Shown piece by piece: positions 1 to 11,652 of a stretch of DNA of 64,000 nt (the stretch's first letter is position 1; every line of letters begins with the position of its first letter). This DNA comes from Theodoxus fluviatilis (taxonomy: Eukaryota; Mollusca; Gastropoda; Cycloneritida; Neritidae). The position numbers and the translations under genes were made by a program. Where the stretch lies: the NCBI GenBank assembly GCA_034096865.1, contig JAWQFJ010002788.1:184221-248220 (forward strand), in the 5' to 3' direction. The notes beneath the pieces were generated by a model. It was not told the DNA's origin and made no database searches. It saw nothing but the letters and a program-made list of their open reading frames with translations.

Positions 1-136
1 GTCAATTGCTCATACAAACAAAACTGCTACAACAAAACAATCACTCCTACGGCTTGTCGTAGATGACAGGCGGGTTTCAGTTTGTAAACAACGGTTGCAT
101 CGGGAGTGACTCCCAACCCCAACTGAATCAGGGTTT

Positions 137-961
137 TTACCAGCCCTTGATTCCGTCACCATAGCCCTTGTTGAAGCCAGAGCTGTAGCTGTTGCTGTAG
201 CCAGTGCCGAGTCCCTTGCCGTAACCGCCGTAGCCTCCGACGTTTCCGCCGTAGCCTCCGACGTTTCCGCCGTAGCCTCCGACGTTTCCGCCGTAGCCTC
301 CAAGACCGCCAAGGCCCTTCTTCAGGCCACCACCGTAGACTCCTCCAAGGCCAACTCCGCCCTGTCCACCGTAGCCACCGCCGACGCCACCGAGACCACC
401 GAAGCCCTTCTTAAGACCAGCGCCGTAACCTCCAAGACCACCTCCGTAGCCTCCAAGACCACCTCCGTAGCCTCCAAGACCAGCGCCGTAGCCTCCGCCG
501 ATGCCCTTCTTGAGACCGCCTCCATAGCCACCAAGACCAGCCCCATAGCCGGCTCCGAGACCCTCGCCGCCGAGTCCACCATAGCCGCCAGCAAAACCGC
601 CCGGGCCGCCGACGCCCTTCTTCAGGCCACCTCCGTAGCCTCCAAGACCAGCGCCGTAGCCACCGCCGTAGCCTCCAAGACCAGCACCGTAGCCTTTTCC
701 AATGCCAACTCCACCGAGTCCACCATAGCCTCCAGCGAAGCCGCCCAGGCCGCCGCCGACGCCCTTCTTCAGACCACCTCCGTAGCCTCCTTGACCAGCA
801 CCGTAGCCTCCAAGACCAGCACCACCGTAACTCAGGTCGCCGCCGTAGCCACCAACACCGCCGTAGCCTCTGTTCAGGCCGCCATCATAGCCCTGTCCCT
901 TGCCGCCGTAGCCGAAATCATCCGCCAACGCAAAGCCCACGAGAGCGATAATGACAGCGAC
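137..961 (-). CDS. Secreted Gly/Tyr-rich structural protein, exon 2 (shematrin-like)
   Basis: This exon codes residues 3-276 of a glycine- and tyrosine-rich secreted protein and ends with TAA at 139-137. The acceptor reads CTTTCTGTGCAG before base 961, in phase 0. Joined to exon 1, the protein starts MKVAVIIALVGFALA, a 15-residue signal peptide with an ALA|DD cleavage site. The mature part is low-complexity GGYGGGL and GYGAGLGG repeats. Five GLKKG motifs punctuate it, YGGNVGG occurs three times in tandem near the C-terminus, and the end is YGDGIKGW. No cysteines are visible. This resembles mollusc shell-matrix proteins such as shematrins, or other cuticle, byssus or mucus structural proteins. 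A role in an extracellular organic matrix is inferred from composition only. An open frame that appears to start at 967 is an artefact, because that codon is GTG inside the splice acceptor. No polyadenylation signal was seen before the window edge. Confidence 0.85.
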   Translation of the reverse strand, partial: VAVIIALVGFALADDFGYGGKGQGYDGGLNRGYGGVGGYGGDLSYGGAGLGGYGAGQGGYGGGLKKGVGGGLGGFAGGYGGLGGVGIGKGYGAGLGGYGGGYGAGLGGYGGGLKKGVGGPGGFAGGYGGLGGEGLGAGYGAGLGGYGGGLKKGIGGGYGAGLGGYGGGLGGYGGGLGGYGAGLKKGFGGLGGVGGGYGGQGGVGLGGVYGGGLKKGLGGLGGYGGNVGGYGGNVGGYGGNVGGYGGYGKGLGTGYSNSYSSGFNKGYGDGIKGW

Positions 962-2089
962 CTGCACAGAAAGAAGGAAATGGGGAAGGAATCAGTATAG
1001 ATAACATTTCTTTGACAAAATGAATACATTTCGAAATGAAGACACGTTCCTGCAATTGAATGTGTATACAAGACATGGGTCGATGGGTCGCCTCGAAGTT
1101 TGCTAAATGCCGTTACGACACGGCGGTCCTCACATCCAGGGCTGTTTACCAGGTACCTTTCGTAAAATGACCATTTCAGAATAAGGATATAAGGTGCGAT
1201 ACATTCTTCTTAAAGCTAGCTTGGCTGTTCACATTTATGTCATTTGAAAGTCGGTGTCATAAAGTTAGTTCAAAAACAAATTTTGCTTTCGGGTCGTCAG
1301 AGGCAAGGTGTCACTATTCATTATAATTTACTGACCCATAATTCTGCTGAGGCTAGTGAGGACAAGAAAACCACAAATGGAAAGTGTAGAATTCCACAAA
1401 TCTCCACATAAAATCGAGAAGCTTCACTGCATCAAACACTCGTCAGTCCCTACAGCGGACTCCGAAATACCCGACAGGGACAGGCACTAGACTGAAAGAA
1501 GATTTCATTCGGATTTAATCACAATTGCTCAAAGCAGCTTCTTCAGACGACAACTGCGGCAAGCACTTAATAAACACAAGTCAGTGACGAAATGTTGCAA
1601 GCTCTCAGAGTCTAACTCTAACATTAGCATGAAAATCACTCTACACTACCAAAACAGCGACTTATTTAAGTGGTTTTCTTTTCCCGAATGAGGCATGCAC
1701 ACCTGGGGAGTGAACCCCAGTTGTAGAACCGCCCCTTTGCCACATACATGTACAGGGCGCCGATGAAAGTCCGCTCAACTAATTCAAAATGTGCATGTTC
1801 ATTTGATGATTAAAAAAAGATTGTCTAAAATCACTCTTGAAAAGTTTTGTGTTTTATATACATTGACTGCACGAAAACAGATATCAAATGTGAAGCGATT
1901 AGAAGTACTCGCATGATCCATAGCATGCTTTTAATAAAGGGCAGATTAACGGGCAAATTTATTCTAAGGGGATCAATTAACACCCAGTCGTCATAACTAG
2001 AATTATCAAGACTTTTCAAGTCATTCGATGTATCAATTACATGAGAACGAAGCTGATAAACGGGGCTACACTTTACAAATGATTTGTTC

Positions 2090-2091
<2 letters not shown>

Positions 2092-2171
<80 letters not shown>
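2092..2171. repeat. (GA)n microsatellite in intron 1 of the Gly-rich gene
   Basis: About 40 uninterrupted GA units lie in the 2.9 kb intron. The rest of the intron (962-3838) shows no other gene. A G/T-rich stretch at about 2668-2770 has several G runs on the plus strand. Confidence 0.97.
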
Positions 2172-2173
<2 letters not shown>

Positions 2174-3838
2174 ACCTTGCATGAGGAAACGCGGCTGACA
2201 TAGAAATAAATTGACGAAATTCGATTTCCAATCATGTTACAAATCATTTGTCACACGATTTTCACAAAGAAGCAATGTCTTAATCAACCTTAAATTCCAG
2301 AGCATCATTTACCTACCCTTTCAACCCCTTGCATGACAGAGTTCGAAACCCTTTGAAATACGCGTGCATTGATACATTATTTGAGGTGTTGGTTTGCTCG
2401 GTTAGACCTGCTTGACGAAAAAGAAGGAAAAACAGTTGACACGCAGCATGCAGAATTTCACTTTGAAAATATCTATTGGTCACCTTACAGCAGAAATGTA
2501 TTTCTCTTCATTGACACGACGAGTTGTGTGATCACATCAAAAGGGAAAAGAAAGATGGGTGAAAATGGTATATTCCAGTACTAAATGCCCAAAGGAGGAA
2601 TAGTAACAGCACAGGAACTAGGAAAGCTAGTGCAAAATTGCATATAAAGTTGCGCTGCAGTTAAATGTGATTTGGGGGGGAGGGGGGGATGGGGGAGGGT
2701 TGTGGGGTTGTTGTTTTTTGTTAGTTGGGTGTGGGTTTTGTTTGTGGGTTTTTTTTGGGGGGGAGGGGTTCGTTCAAAGGAGGTACGGAAAAAGATGTGT
2801 GAGAGTTGGAAGTAAGAAACTCCTGGGAAGAGTTACACCAACAGGACGGTCTTCAGAGGAAGAGTGATCCTCGAGGCAATTTTGTCACAGGAGGAAGCAA
2901 TCAGAGAACAAGTTGTGTGGAATGCAGTTTTCTATGAAACGTACATTGCGATAAGTAGCTGACATAGAAAATAATGTGGAAAAGCGTCCAAAATTTAAGG
3001 AACCACATATCTCCGCAAAGTACAAAGAATGAAGGTATAACGATGGAATAACGTTAAAGTCTATTTATTTAATTCTGCGACAAAAGACTTCCACAAATTC
3101 AGTAAATATAGAATCGATAAGCATGCACTCTTCCTAAAATCGCGAGTGTATGCAACTTGTAGAACGTAGATTACTCTTTTCTTTCACTTTTTAGTATAAT
3201 GACATACATCTCTAGCTTAGTGGGAATGACATCTCAACAGCCATCCACATTTTTGCAAATCCAATTTTGAAAAAGTGAAGACTCCAAAATTTGCCTGTAT
3301 CTTCTCATGCTCGGACGTGTACAAACTCTTCGAGATAAAGCAAGGTCTGAAAAAATTATTGGGTGAGGTCAAAAACTGCAGCGAGTAAACGTTTTCCTGC
3401 GAATTAAATTTTTTGGGGAGTAGTCGGGGAATTTTTCTTCTTCTTTTACTAGTTACTAGAAACATCAAACGAGATTAACCTCAATTTTCTATAAATGTGA
3501 CCAGTTTTCTTGTAAGGAATAAATACACTGTTTCTGTGGAGAATATGATTTCAACAACTTCTCATCTATCGCGTTTCTTAATATATATAGATATATAATT
3601 AAATCTTGCATCTAGTTAAACACTGAAGGGCTTATCAATTATATGAAAGATAAAGAGAAAACAAGTTTGATCATCCATTAAAAGGTGGTAGATTGCCGCA
3701 TTAACAGTCCCCATCATCAGTATGTTATAAGAATTTCATTTCTATCAGTTTAGACAACTCGAGCTACCCGCAAAACTAGAAAGCAGCAAAAAGAGCTACA
3801 CTCAGGCTATCGTCCCAGCCAAAGTCATAGGAACTTAC

Positions 3839-3844
3839 CTTCAT
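3839..3844 (-). CDS. Exon 1 of the Gly/Tyr-rich protein (Met-Lys only)
   Basis: On the minus strand, ATGAAG at 3844-3839 is followed directly by GTAAGTTCC, a near-perfect donor in phase 0. It joins the acceptor before 961 to give MK|VAVIIALV, a complete signal peptide that exon 2 alone lacks. The ATG sits in GGCAACATGA, about 80 bp downstream of a TATA box. The intron is about 2.88 kb and carries a long GA array. A tiny first coding exon that holds only the start of the signal peptide is common in secreted-protein genes. The join is inferred from signals and phase; no transcript was available. Confidence 0.75.
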
Positions 3845-3925
3845 GTTGCCTTTGCTGTGAGAGAAAGCTGGGGATGTCTAGGACTAGGCCGAGTGCAGGG
3901 GCGATTTGCCTCAACAACTCCTGTC

Positions 3926-3933
3926 TTTATATA
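3926..3933 (-). promoter_or_regulatory. TATA box of the Gly/Tyr-rich protein gene
   Basis: TATATAAA reads on the minus strand about 80 bp upstream of the ATG at 3844. A start site 25-30 bp downstream would fall near 3898 and give a 5' UTR of about 55 nt. A reverse CCAAT motif lies at about 3952-3956, some 20 bp further upstream. A strong TATA box fits a highly expressed structural gene. Confidence 0.6.
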
Positions 3934-4554
3934 CACACGGCGCGTCGGTTTCATTGGCATTTTACAGTGGCGTGATGAAAATAAGGACGCCTTAGTTGGT
4001 AGCTGTCCCAATAAAACACTGCAGCCCTTATCACGATTCTTCCCCTGCCTCGGACCTTTACAGTTTAACTTTCCCTCAGTGATTTTCATGGGTTCTGATT
4101 TCAGAGGATCGTGCATATATTTAGCATTTGAAGCAGCGACTCAAACCCGACATTTCCCGCTACTCCAGGGGTTGCCTTGGAGACACGGAGAAAATCGGGC
4201 TTCGCAACGCACTAGGAAATCTTTCATTTAAAGGTCAGACATAACAGTTTAGCCCACCCTTTTTACTGCCTAACAAAACGAGCCAAGAACGGAACACCGT
4301 TCCCCCTGTGTCCTGTTGACGACTGATGGTCGACATAAGGACAAAGTGCTAAAGCATTCTTATGTGAGCCGCGCCTTTGTTTTGCATGTAGTTTGTCGAC
4401 TCCTAAAATGCGAGTGCATGATTCTTTTGCTATTTGAAGGCGAAGGATGAAACATCATGCGCCAGGCCCACAGCGTGTTTGGAGGGAGTCAAGGCGTTTC
4501 TTAGTAACAAACGTTCACTGCTCTTCAACTGCGGTAGGACAGTTTGTAGTGACC

Positions 4555-5006
4555 GGGGAGGGGCCGCTATTGCGGAGGGCCGCTATTGCGGGATATTTTT
4601 GGTAACAAAAGTTCTTAAGACAATTTTGATTCTTGTGTCCTAAAACGCCTAAAAAATCAAAAAAAAATTTGTTACTTTTGTTTTGAACTTAGAAATTTTT
4701 TCGCTTTTTTTCTATTGCGGGGGGCTGCTATTGGGGGAATAGTTTTTTTTTTAAGTAACAAACATTACATGGTTTTTTGGCGTTTTAGGACAAAAGAATC
4801 AAAATGGCCTTAAGAATTTTTGACCAAAAAAAATCCCGCAATAGCGGCCCCCCGCAAGTTCAAAAACAAAGTAACAAAAATTTTATGGTTTTTTAGGCGT
4901 TTTAGGACATAAGAATCAAAATTGTCTTAAGAACTTTTGTTACCAAAACAATCCCGCAATAGCGGCCCTCCGCAATAGCGGCCCTCCGCAATAGAGAGCC
5001 GACCCC
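4555..5006. mobile_element. Fold-back (MITE-like) transposon, copy 1, with 9 bp target duplication
   Basis: The 452 bp element is flanked on both sides by GTAGTGACC (4546-4554 and 5007-5015), a perfect 9 bp target duplication. Three related modules of about 135 bp are present. The left one is forward, and the middle and right ones are reverse complements of it, so the element can fold back. Each module carries GAGGGCCGCTATTGCGGGA, then TTTGGTAACAAAAGTTCTTAAG-like and TCCTAAAACGCC blocks. The outer right end reads, as reverse complement, GGGGTCGGCTCTCTATTGCG. No coding capacity is seen. An 8-9 bp duplication would suit the Merlin, MULE or hAT superfamilies; the family is not resolved. Confidence 0.85.
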
Positions 5007-5390
5007 GTAGTGACCTACCTACTACCCATCCTCTCAAAGCCCTCAACGGAATAAAATGTAAGGTCAAGCGCTTCGTCCGGACAACAAAAGCACAAAATAA
5101 TGGTTCGCCGTGTGATTTAGAAATCCGCGTCGTCCACCGAAACACCTTTATGATCACACTGCCTGCCATTGACTCTGGTCAGGTTTTCAGAGATTTCTAA
5201 ACCTGGACAAACAGGATCAAACAGGCGGAATAATTCAGAAAGTATGCTCGCTACATTTAGTTTTAGGGGGTTTCTTTATTCATTCGCCCACTAACACAGT
5301 GAATTTAGTACCTTAAATATCCAGGCTAAAACATGAGCTACCACCTTTTGTAAGCAAGAAAAGTCGACACATATTTTTTCGACGAATACT

Positions 5391-5522
5391 AAAAGAAGAA
5401 GAAGAGCAGGAGGATGAGCAGAAGGATGAGGAGGATGAGGGGGAGGGGGAGGGGGAGCTGACAAAACAGACACATACACACACATTTGTACATAGGCATG
5501 CATTTACATAATGAGCATGAGT

Positions 5523-5621
<99 letters not shown>

Positions 5622-5626
5622 CACAT
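5391..5626. repeat. Purine-rich tract and (CA)n microsatellite
   Basis: GAAGAAG/GAGGATGAG/GGGGGA purine-rich sequence at about 5391-5459 precedes a GCGCGCGC step and a roughly 95 bp CA array (about 5531-5625). The open frames across it are poly-Thr/His and Cys/Val artefacts. Confidence 0.95.
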
Positions 5627-5826
5627 GTTATGAAGATTCTAAATCATACGGGAGACTCGATCGCGGCACGGTTGATTTTTGTATATCGGTCAGGTCATTG
5701 CCCTGACCCGCGACCGAGTTAGGCTAAAATTGTCTTGTTGTGTCATGTGACGTCAGTCGATTTCCAGCTCGAACTTTTAGAGATTGTGCCACTACATTTA
5801 CGAAAGATCTGGAATCTAGGGTTAGG

Positions 5827-5910
5827 TATAAAAGGAGCGACAAAGCGAGAGAGAGAGACAGACACGACTGACACGAGTCAGACACGAGCAGCAGATGCGA
5901 CAGAGTTAAG
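5827..5910 (+). promoter_or_regulatory. Possible promoter with short non-coding exon or LTR-like R region
   Basis: TATAAAA at 5827-5833 is followed about 78 bp later by a good donor, AAG|GTGAGAT (GT at 5911). The sequence between has no ATG-initiated frame. Downstream DNA to about 6130 has the look of an LTR U5/leader region, but no matching second LTR, primer-binding site or gag/pol was found. It could be a solo LTR remnant, the first exon of an unseen gene, or chance. Confidence 0.2.
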
Positions 5911-6137
5911 GTGAGATATTAACTTTGTAAGGAGCGAGTCCTCTGCGACATTGTGCGTAGAGTGAAGCGAGTATGACGACGAATTACTGTTGGCTGATTT
6001 TCACCACTGTGTGGCGATCAGTGCGTGCATAAAGTTTATCGAAAACGACCACCAGTGTTTGTCACTTTGATTTCCCAGTGCAAGCCAAGAGAACCCCCGC
6101 ACAACAAGAGAAGAGTGCAACATACACATGCATGCCG

Positions 6138-6140
<3 letters not shown>

Positions 6141-6183
<43 letters not shown>
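6141..6183. repeat. (GA)n microsatellite
   Basis: About 21 GA repeats. The DNA on either side (5911-6850) holds no gene that I recognise. Confidence 0.95.
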
Positions 6184-6185
<2 letters not shown>

Positions 6186-6858
6186 AATTATACAAAAGTG
6201 TATGGACACCACTAACTGACCCAGAAATAATCGGTTTTGGAGTTGACGCTACATTTACTGCCAGCGTTTGTTGTCCGAGGTTAACAGGGCCGTAAACGGG
6301 CCAAACTCGTCTTGACCGTTATGTGACGTATATAGCCCCGTGTTCATGTACCCCGCAAAATGATTGGCATTTATTTGCCAACTGTCGATTGTTATTTTCA
6401 CGATAAGCGTCTTTTGACGTGAATGGCTCGATGGTATCGTACAAAATCATTGTGATGATATCTGAACACGTCACTTTAGTGTGGCAAAACTAGTTGACGT
6501 TTTTCAACCAGACGGTAGGTTTGGTGACAGTTCATTAAAAAGTTTGGTATAAAGGTTAAAAGGTTAATAAGTTGTCGCTCACAATAGTAAGACACAAATC
6601 AGAAAGAAAAAAGGAAGCGATAACATCAATAAAAACTATTGATTCCTATCACTTTACTTTTCAAAAGAGCACTTTTTTCTGTGTAAACAAACTCATATAA
6701 TGCAATTCATTACTGCGATTACTATCAGAACTTTTAGATAGTGAAGTTAGTCTGCCAGTGGAAGTATATGTGAATGTATCTGTTTGCGTGCTGAATTCTC
6801 AATGTATTGTAAATTGGCAAGTGGAAGGACACAGGTGGGTGTAAGCATGAGGGATTAT

Positions 6859-7050
6859 AATGATGATGATGGAGCTTTAAGGCATATCAGCTTTGGTAGG
6901 TTATGTAAGGCAATTGATCACAAAAACCTTAGAGTAAAACTGAGTCAAGTCTCCATTTCCCTGGTTATTCGCCTGTGACGAATCGTGATCAATTGCCTTA
7001 CATGACAGGGGAGGCGCGGTGAGCCCGCCCTTCCACCCAACCCACAGGGG
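6859..7050 (-). mobile_element. 5'-truncated retroelement 3' tail with internal inverted repeat
   Basis: Read on the minus strand, the 3' end is TGCCTTACATAACCTACC, then AAAGCTGATATGCCTTAAAG, then a short (ATC)n tail at 6859-6871. The same tail core occurs at 11653, 11925, 30125 and 50404. The body contains a perfect 19 bp inverted repeat (6903-6921 and 6985-7003). It also has a segment at about 7010-7050 (GGAGGCGCGGTGAGCCCGCC and neighbours) that resembles the unit of the 30.3 kb minisatellite. Confidence 0.55.
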
Positions 7051-9350
7051 GAATAAGTGCAAGAGTGTGTGATGAGTAAGCGTTTATTGAAATACACCAT
7101 GAACTTTATTCTGCGTGCTATGTAAGTCAAGAATGCAAATATCATCGTGAGCAAGAACGCGTATCCAAGTTTATACAATGGGTATTTAGGGTAGATTCTG
7201 GTTTAGGTCTAATCATGCGGCTTTGCATCGCTTTGCTCTGAAGTTGACAAGAAACCAAAGACAAATTCGAGATCAGACACCTTGTTCACTATTTTGAAAC
7301 TCATCTTTTCCCCAGATAAATTGAAACTCCGATGCACCCATCATATCATCGTCCTGAAATGAAGACAGGAAGAAGGATGCATGTCAAAACGCACGCCCCT
7401 CGCATGAGCTTTGACGCCATTTTTGTTTTACTGTCGCCGTGACCTTGCGCAGAAGCCCCGTCTCCCGAACAGCGGATTGTCGACAGCCATGTTGTTGACG
7501 TCGACTGGTGTCACACGGAAGAGAGAACACACCAGTTACCTTTTTATTGCGCTCTAAACCAAAAACAAAGCAGTCGTAAAGTTAGAAGTGTTTCCTGGAT
7601 TCGCTTCTGTGAGCAGATGTTCTTCCAGTGCAGCGTGTATTTCGTCTTCACCAGCTGATCTCACAGTCGGATTGAAAGTGTCAGCTCATCCTAAATGGTA
7701 GCTTGTATCGACCGTCTTCGGATTCTTAGAAAGTTGTTGTGAATTGCTCATGAAATCGTTACTATCATCACTGAGGAAGTTTCGAAGATAACTGATATAT
7801 ACTATCGCGTTCATTCAGTGTCAGTAACGCTTCCTTTTTGCTGTTGCAAATAGAAACATATCGAATAAGCTTCTAGTACTTGACGTATGTTGGACTGATC
7901 ACTGACGTTATGGTGGGATCATACTCGGTGAATTTTAAGAAAGAGAATGCCAATGAAGATTAATTCAACTTGTATCATTTAAGCCGTCTTTCACTGACAT
8001 AAGAGGCCTGCTGTCATAACTACGTTTAATACAAACTTTCGCGAACGAAAAAATAAAATGCGAACCTAACATTTTTACGCTACAAATGCAGAAATACTTC
8101 TGACACCGTTTTCAATTTTTAAAAAGGCCCGTGGAATAAATTTCACAACTGCCATTTGACATTTCCCTTTTTCAACTTTCAACTGAAAGGTTTTACATAT
8201 TACGACAGGGAAAATTTATGCATGTGCAGTAATAAATACGAGATGTGATGTCCAAAGTGCTTAGGACACTTTTCCCATTGTGTGCCCGAATCTTTTAAAG
8301 GCAAAAAATACCCTCCCGTAAAATACATCATAACCATGCAGTCATACACGGAAACATTTTAATTTTTCTACACGAATTCTGACAGACAAATTTAAAAAAA
8401 AATTCAATTTAATAGGAAAAGATAAGCAAATTGAACGAAGCGACCCATCACACTGAAGATTTTAGAACTCAACAAAATTGCAAAGTGCAAAAAGGAAGCA
8501 CTATCAAAACGTCGGCTTCCCTCAGCAACCTCTCTTCCTACTCCACACTATAAAGTACAGACTTGCATAACGGGACTTATCACCCACTCTTGCTGCTCCA
8601 ACCACATTTACGCGAGAAACGTCACAGCAGATTCAGTGTCCCTGTGACAAGGGGGGAAGCCAAGCGGTCAATGGGTGCGCATCAGTCGTGCAAGCACGTT
8701 TCATTGGACAAGGCCGCCATGCTTGGGGGCAGAACGAGATCGTGACTGGCTTTACGGGGGGCCAGCCATGAAAGCCGAGCTCAGACGCTGGACAGCAGTG
8801 ACGAGCTAAGACTGGATTTCGTACTGCACATAAAACTTGAGTTCGCAGCCTTCCCTCCAGTTGCAAGACAGGTCATTCCCTAAGGTTTGATAGTCGTGGT
8901 GCGAGTTATCCCCATCAGACTCGCAGTCTTTGTTTATAGCCATCCCTTGTCTGCATTTTCCTTTGTTCCTGTAATGATCCCATGGCGTAAGAGGTTTTTG
9001 CAAAAATGAATTGATGTCGCCTTAAAAAGAAGGGAGAAACGACAATTCCTCTGCTTCCAACAGTTCTGTGTCAAGCCTTTTTCTCTAGTCAAGTGTTGCT
9101 CCTGAGAATGTAACTGCCCTTTTTTCATGCATTGGTGTTCTCTCGGTTGCTCGTATGATGGAATTTAAGAGTCGTCGTCATTGTTCTCCTTTGCAGCCAG
9201 TAAGAAAACTCCACTTGTGCATGGAAAGATCTTGCTTCTTTTCTGTGTTCGATGTGAGTGCCAGGCAAGGTATATTTCCATGCTAAGTGGTTTTTCATAC
9301 GTCCATTTCATGCGTGGGTTTTACGATTATATGTTGAACAGCGACATTTC
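7051..9350. other. No recognisable gene
   Basis: All six frames are broken into short segments with no domain, signal peptide or splice-supported exon that I can recognise. The sequence is AT-rich and unique-looking, with no long tandem repeat. Confidence 0.5.
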
Positions 9351-9365
9351 CTTCTTCAATGGCAT

Positions 9366-9640
9366 TAAAACCACCACCACCACCACCTCCACCATCACCT
9401 CCACCACCACTTCTACCACCAAAACCACCACCACTGCTACCACCACTACCAAAACTACCACCACCACAACTATCAAAACCACCACCATCAAAACCACCAC
9501 CACTACCACAACCACCACCACCTCCACCACCAAACACCAAAACCACCACCACTACTACCACCACTACCAAAACTAACACCACCACTATCCACACCCACCC
9601 ACCCACCCACCACCACCACCTCCACCACCGTCACCACTGA
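9366..9640. repeat. (CCA)n-rich imperfect trinucleotide array
   Basis: About 270 bp of CCA units with interspersed CTA, AAA and ACT triplets. The frames translate as poly-Thr, poly-Pro or, on the other strand, poly-Gly/Val. They are repeat artefacts. It ends in CACCCACCCACCCACC. Confidence 0.95.
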
Positions 9641-9897
9641 CGCCGCCACATCCTTCTTTGAGGAAACAGGAACGCTAGAATTATGCAAAGTTTCTAATCT
9701 TGCTTTGTGGTCACAAAAGCGATGACATCACTTTTGGATGGCAATTTTCTAGACAATGGAGGAGTATTGAAATAATTATTTGCATAATGTTGCTCTTAGT
9801 AAACCAGTAACCCGCCAATAAATAGGACATGTGTTCTTCTTTTATATTTAGGTCGCTAAGGACACTTTTTAATAGTGGTATAGTACTGGTAGAAGCG

Positions 9898-9992
9898 GAG
9901 GCGACGACAGCAGCAGCAGCAGTAGTAGTAGTAGTAGTAGCAGTAGTAGCAGTAGCAGTAGCAGTAGCAGTAGCAGTAGTAGTAGTAGTAGT

Positions 9993-10030
<38 letters not shown>

Positions 10031-10043
10031 CAGCAGGAGCAGC

Positions 10044-10081
<38 letters not shown>

Positions 10082-11020
10082 CAGCAGCAGAAGTAACGGC
10101 AGCAGCAGAGGCAGTTGTAATTATGATAGCGGAGGTGGTGACGGCAGTGATAGTGGCGGCGTCAGTGGTGACGGTGGTGGAGGTGGTGGTGGTGGGCTGG
10201 GGTGGGTGGGTGGTGATAGTGGTGGTGGTAGTTTTGGTAGTGGTGGTAGTAGTGGTGGTGGTTTTGGTGGTGGAGGTGGTGGTAAGGTGGTGGTGGTGGT
10301 GGTGGTGGTTTTCATGGTGGTGGTTTTCATGGTTGTGGTGGTGGTAGTAGTGGTGGTGGTGGTGGTGGAGGAGGAGGTGGTGGTGGTGGTGGTGATGATA
10401 GTAATGGTGGTGGTGATGGTAGTAATGGTGGTGGTAATGGTGGTGGTGGTGGTGGTGGTTTTGGTGGTGGTTTTGGTGGTGGTGGTGGTGGTTTTGGTGG
10501 TGGTGATGGTGGTGGTGGTGGTAGTGGTGGTGGTGGTGGTGGTGGTGGTGGTTGTGATAGTGATGGTGGCGGTGGCGGTGGTTGTGGTGATGGTGGTGGT
10601 GGTATTGGTGGTAATGGTGGTGGTGGTGGTGGTTTTGGTGGTGGTGATGGTGGTGGTGGTATTGGTGGTGATGGTGGTGGTGGTGGTGTTGGTGGTGGTA
10701 GTGGTGGTGGTGGTGGTGGTGGTTTTGGTGGTGGTGGTATTGGTGGTGATGGTGGTGGTGGTGGTGGTGGCGATGGCGGTGGTGGTTTTGGTGGTGATGG
10801 TGGTGATGGTGGTGGTAGTATTGGTGGTGGTGGTGGTTGTGGTGGTGGAGGCGGTGTTGGTAATGATGGTGGTGGTAATGGTGGTGGCGGTGGTGGTGAT
10901 GGTGATGGTGGCGGTGGCGGTGGTTGTGGAGGTGGTGGTGGTGGTGGTGGTGGTGGTGGTTGTGGTGATGGTGGTGGTGGTTTTGGTGGTGGTGGTGGTG
11001 GTGATGGTGGGGGTGGTAGA
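9898..11020. repeat. 1.1 kb AGC/AGT then GGT trinucleotide array
   Basis: The array begins as AGC/AGT triplets (about 9910-10110) and passes into GGT/GAT/TTT triplets to about 11020. The plus strand is G-rich throughout. The open frames of up to 323 codons are poly-Val/Gly or, on the other strand, poly-Thr/Pro. They lack any non-repetitive domain and are rejected as genes. Confidence 0.95.
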
Positions 11021-11652
11021 GCTGGTAGAATTAGCAGCAAGAAAGTATTCAATAGAAGAAAGAAGCCTCGCAAGAATATCCAAATGACCCATTGGTCATA
11101 GTAGTGTCCGCTGTGAGTCCCCATACAGAAGTAGACGGCCTGTCACTGCCACCTCCAGCAGAGAGCAGCTAAGGGCAAACTTACGGTTCAAGATTCCCAA
11201 AATAATGTATTCGCCCAGTACACTGGCTGTTAGCCTGAGAAGCTGACACTGCAGTTGTCGCTATGACCATGATCATTTCCTAGCCTCGGCATTGCTTCAG
11301 TGGTCATTGAGCCACCCAGTTTTTTGTCAAACATTAATCTTTATATGGAATGTGCGTGTGAAGGTGCAGTTAACTTAAATATTTGCGTTCTTTCATGTGC
11401 GGCACATCCTTCCCGAGTCTATCTTTGAAGTTCTTGCTGATGATTCATTTTCCCTGCCCTGGAGGAAGGACCTTTTTTTACCATAGGTTCGGCAATGCTG
11501 GAAATCGACCGCGAAGGCAATCTTGAGCAAAATACCTCTACCGTAATCCTTAAACCGCAATCGCATTCTTCGCTAGTATCTTGTGCACTACTCTACAACT
11601 TTGCTTTCAATTGTGGATAGTTTCTTTGCGACCTACCAACATCTATGAGTGA

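Noticed and set aside
962..967. Start of the Gly-rich protein at 967
   Set aside because: The codon is GTG and lies inside the splice acceptor CTGTGCAG; the real start is in exon 1 at 3844.
10121..11092. Open frame of 323 codons, poly-Thr with Pro tail
   Set aside because: It is the minus-strand reading of the GGT trinucleotide array. All frames there are open, and no non-repetitive domain is present.
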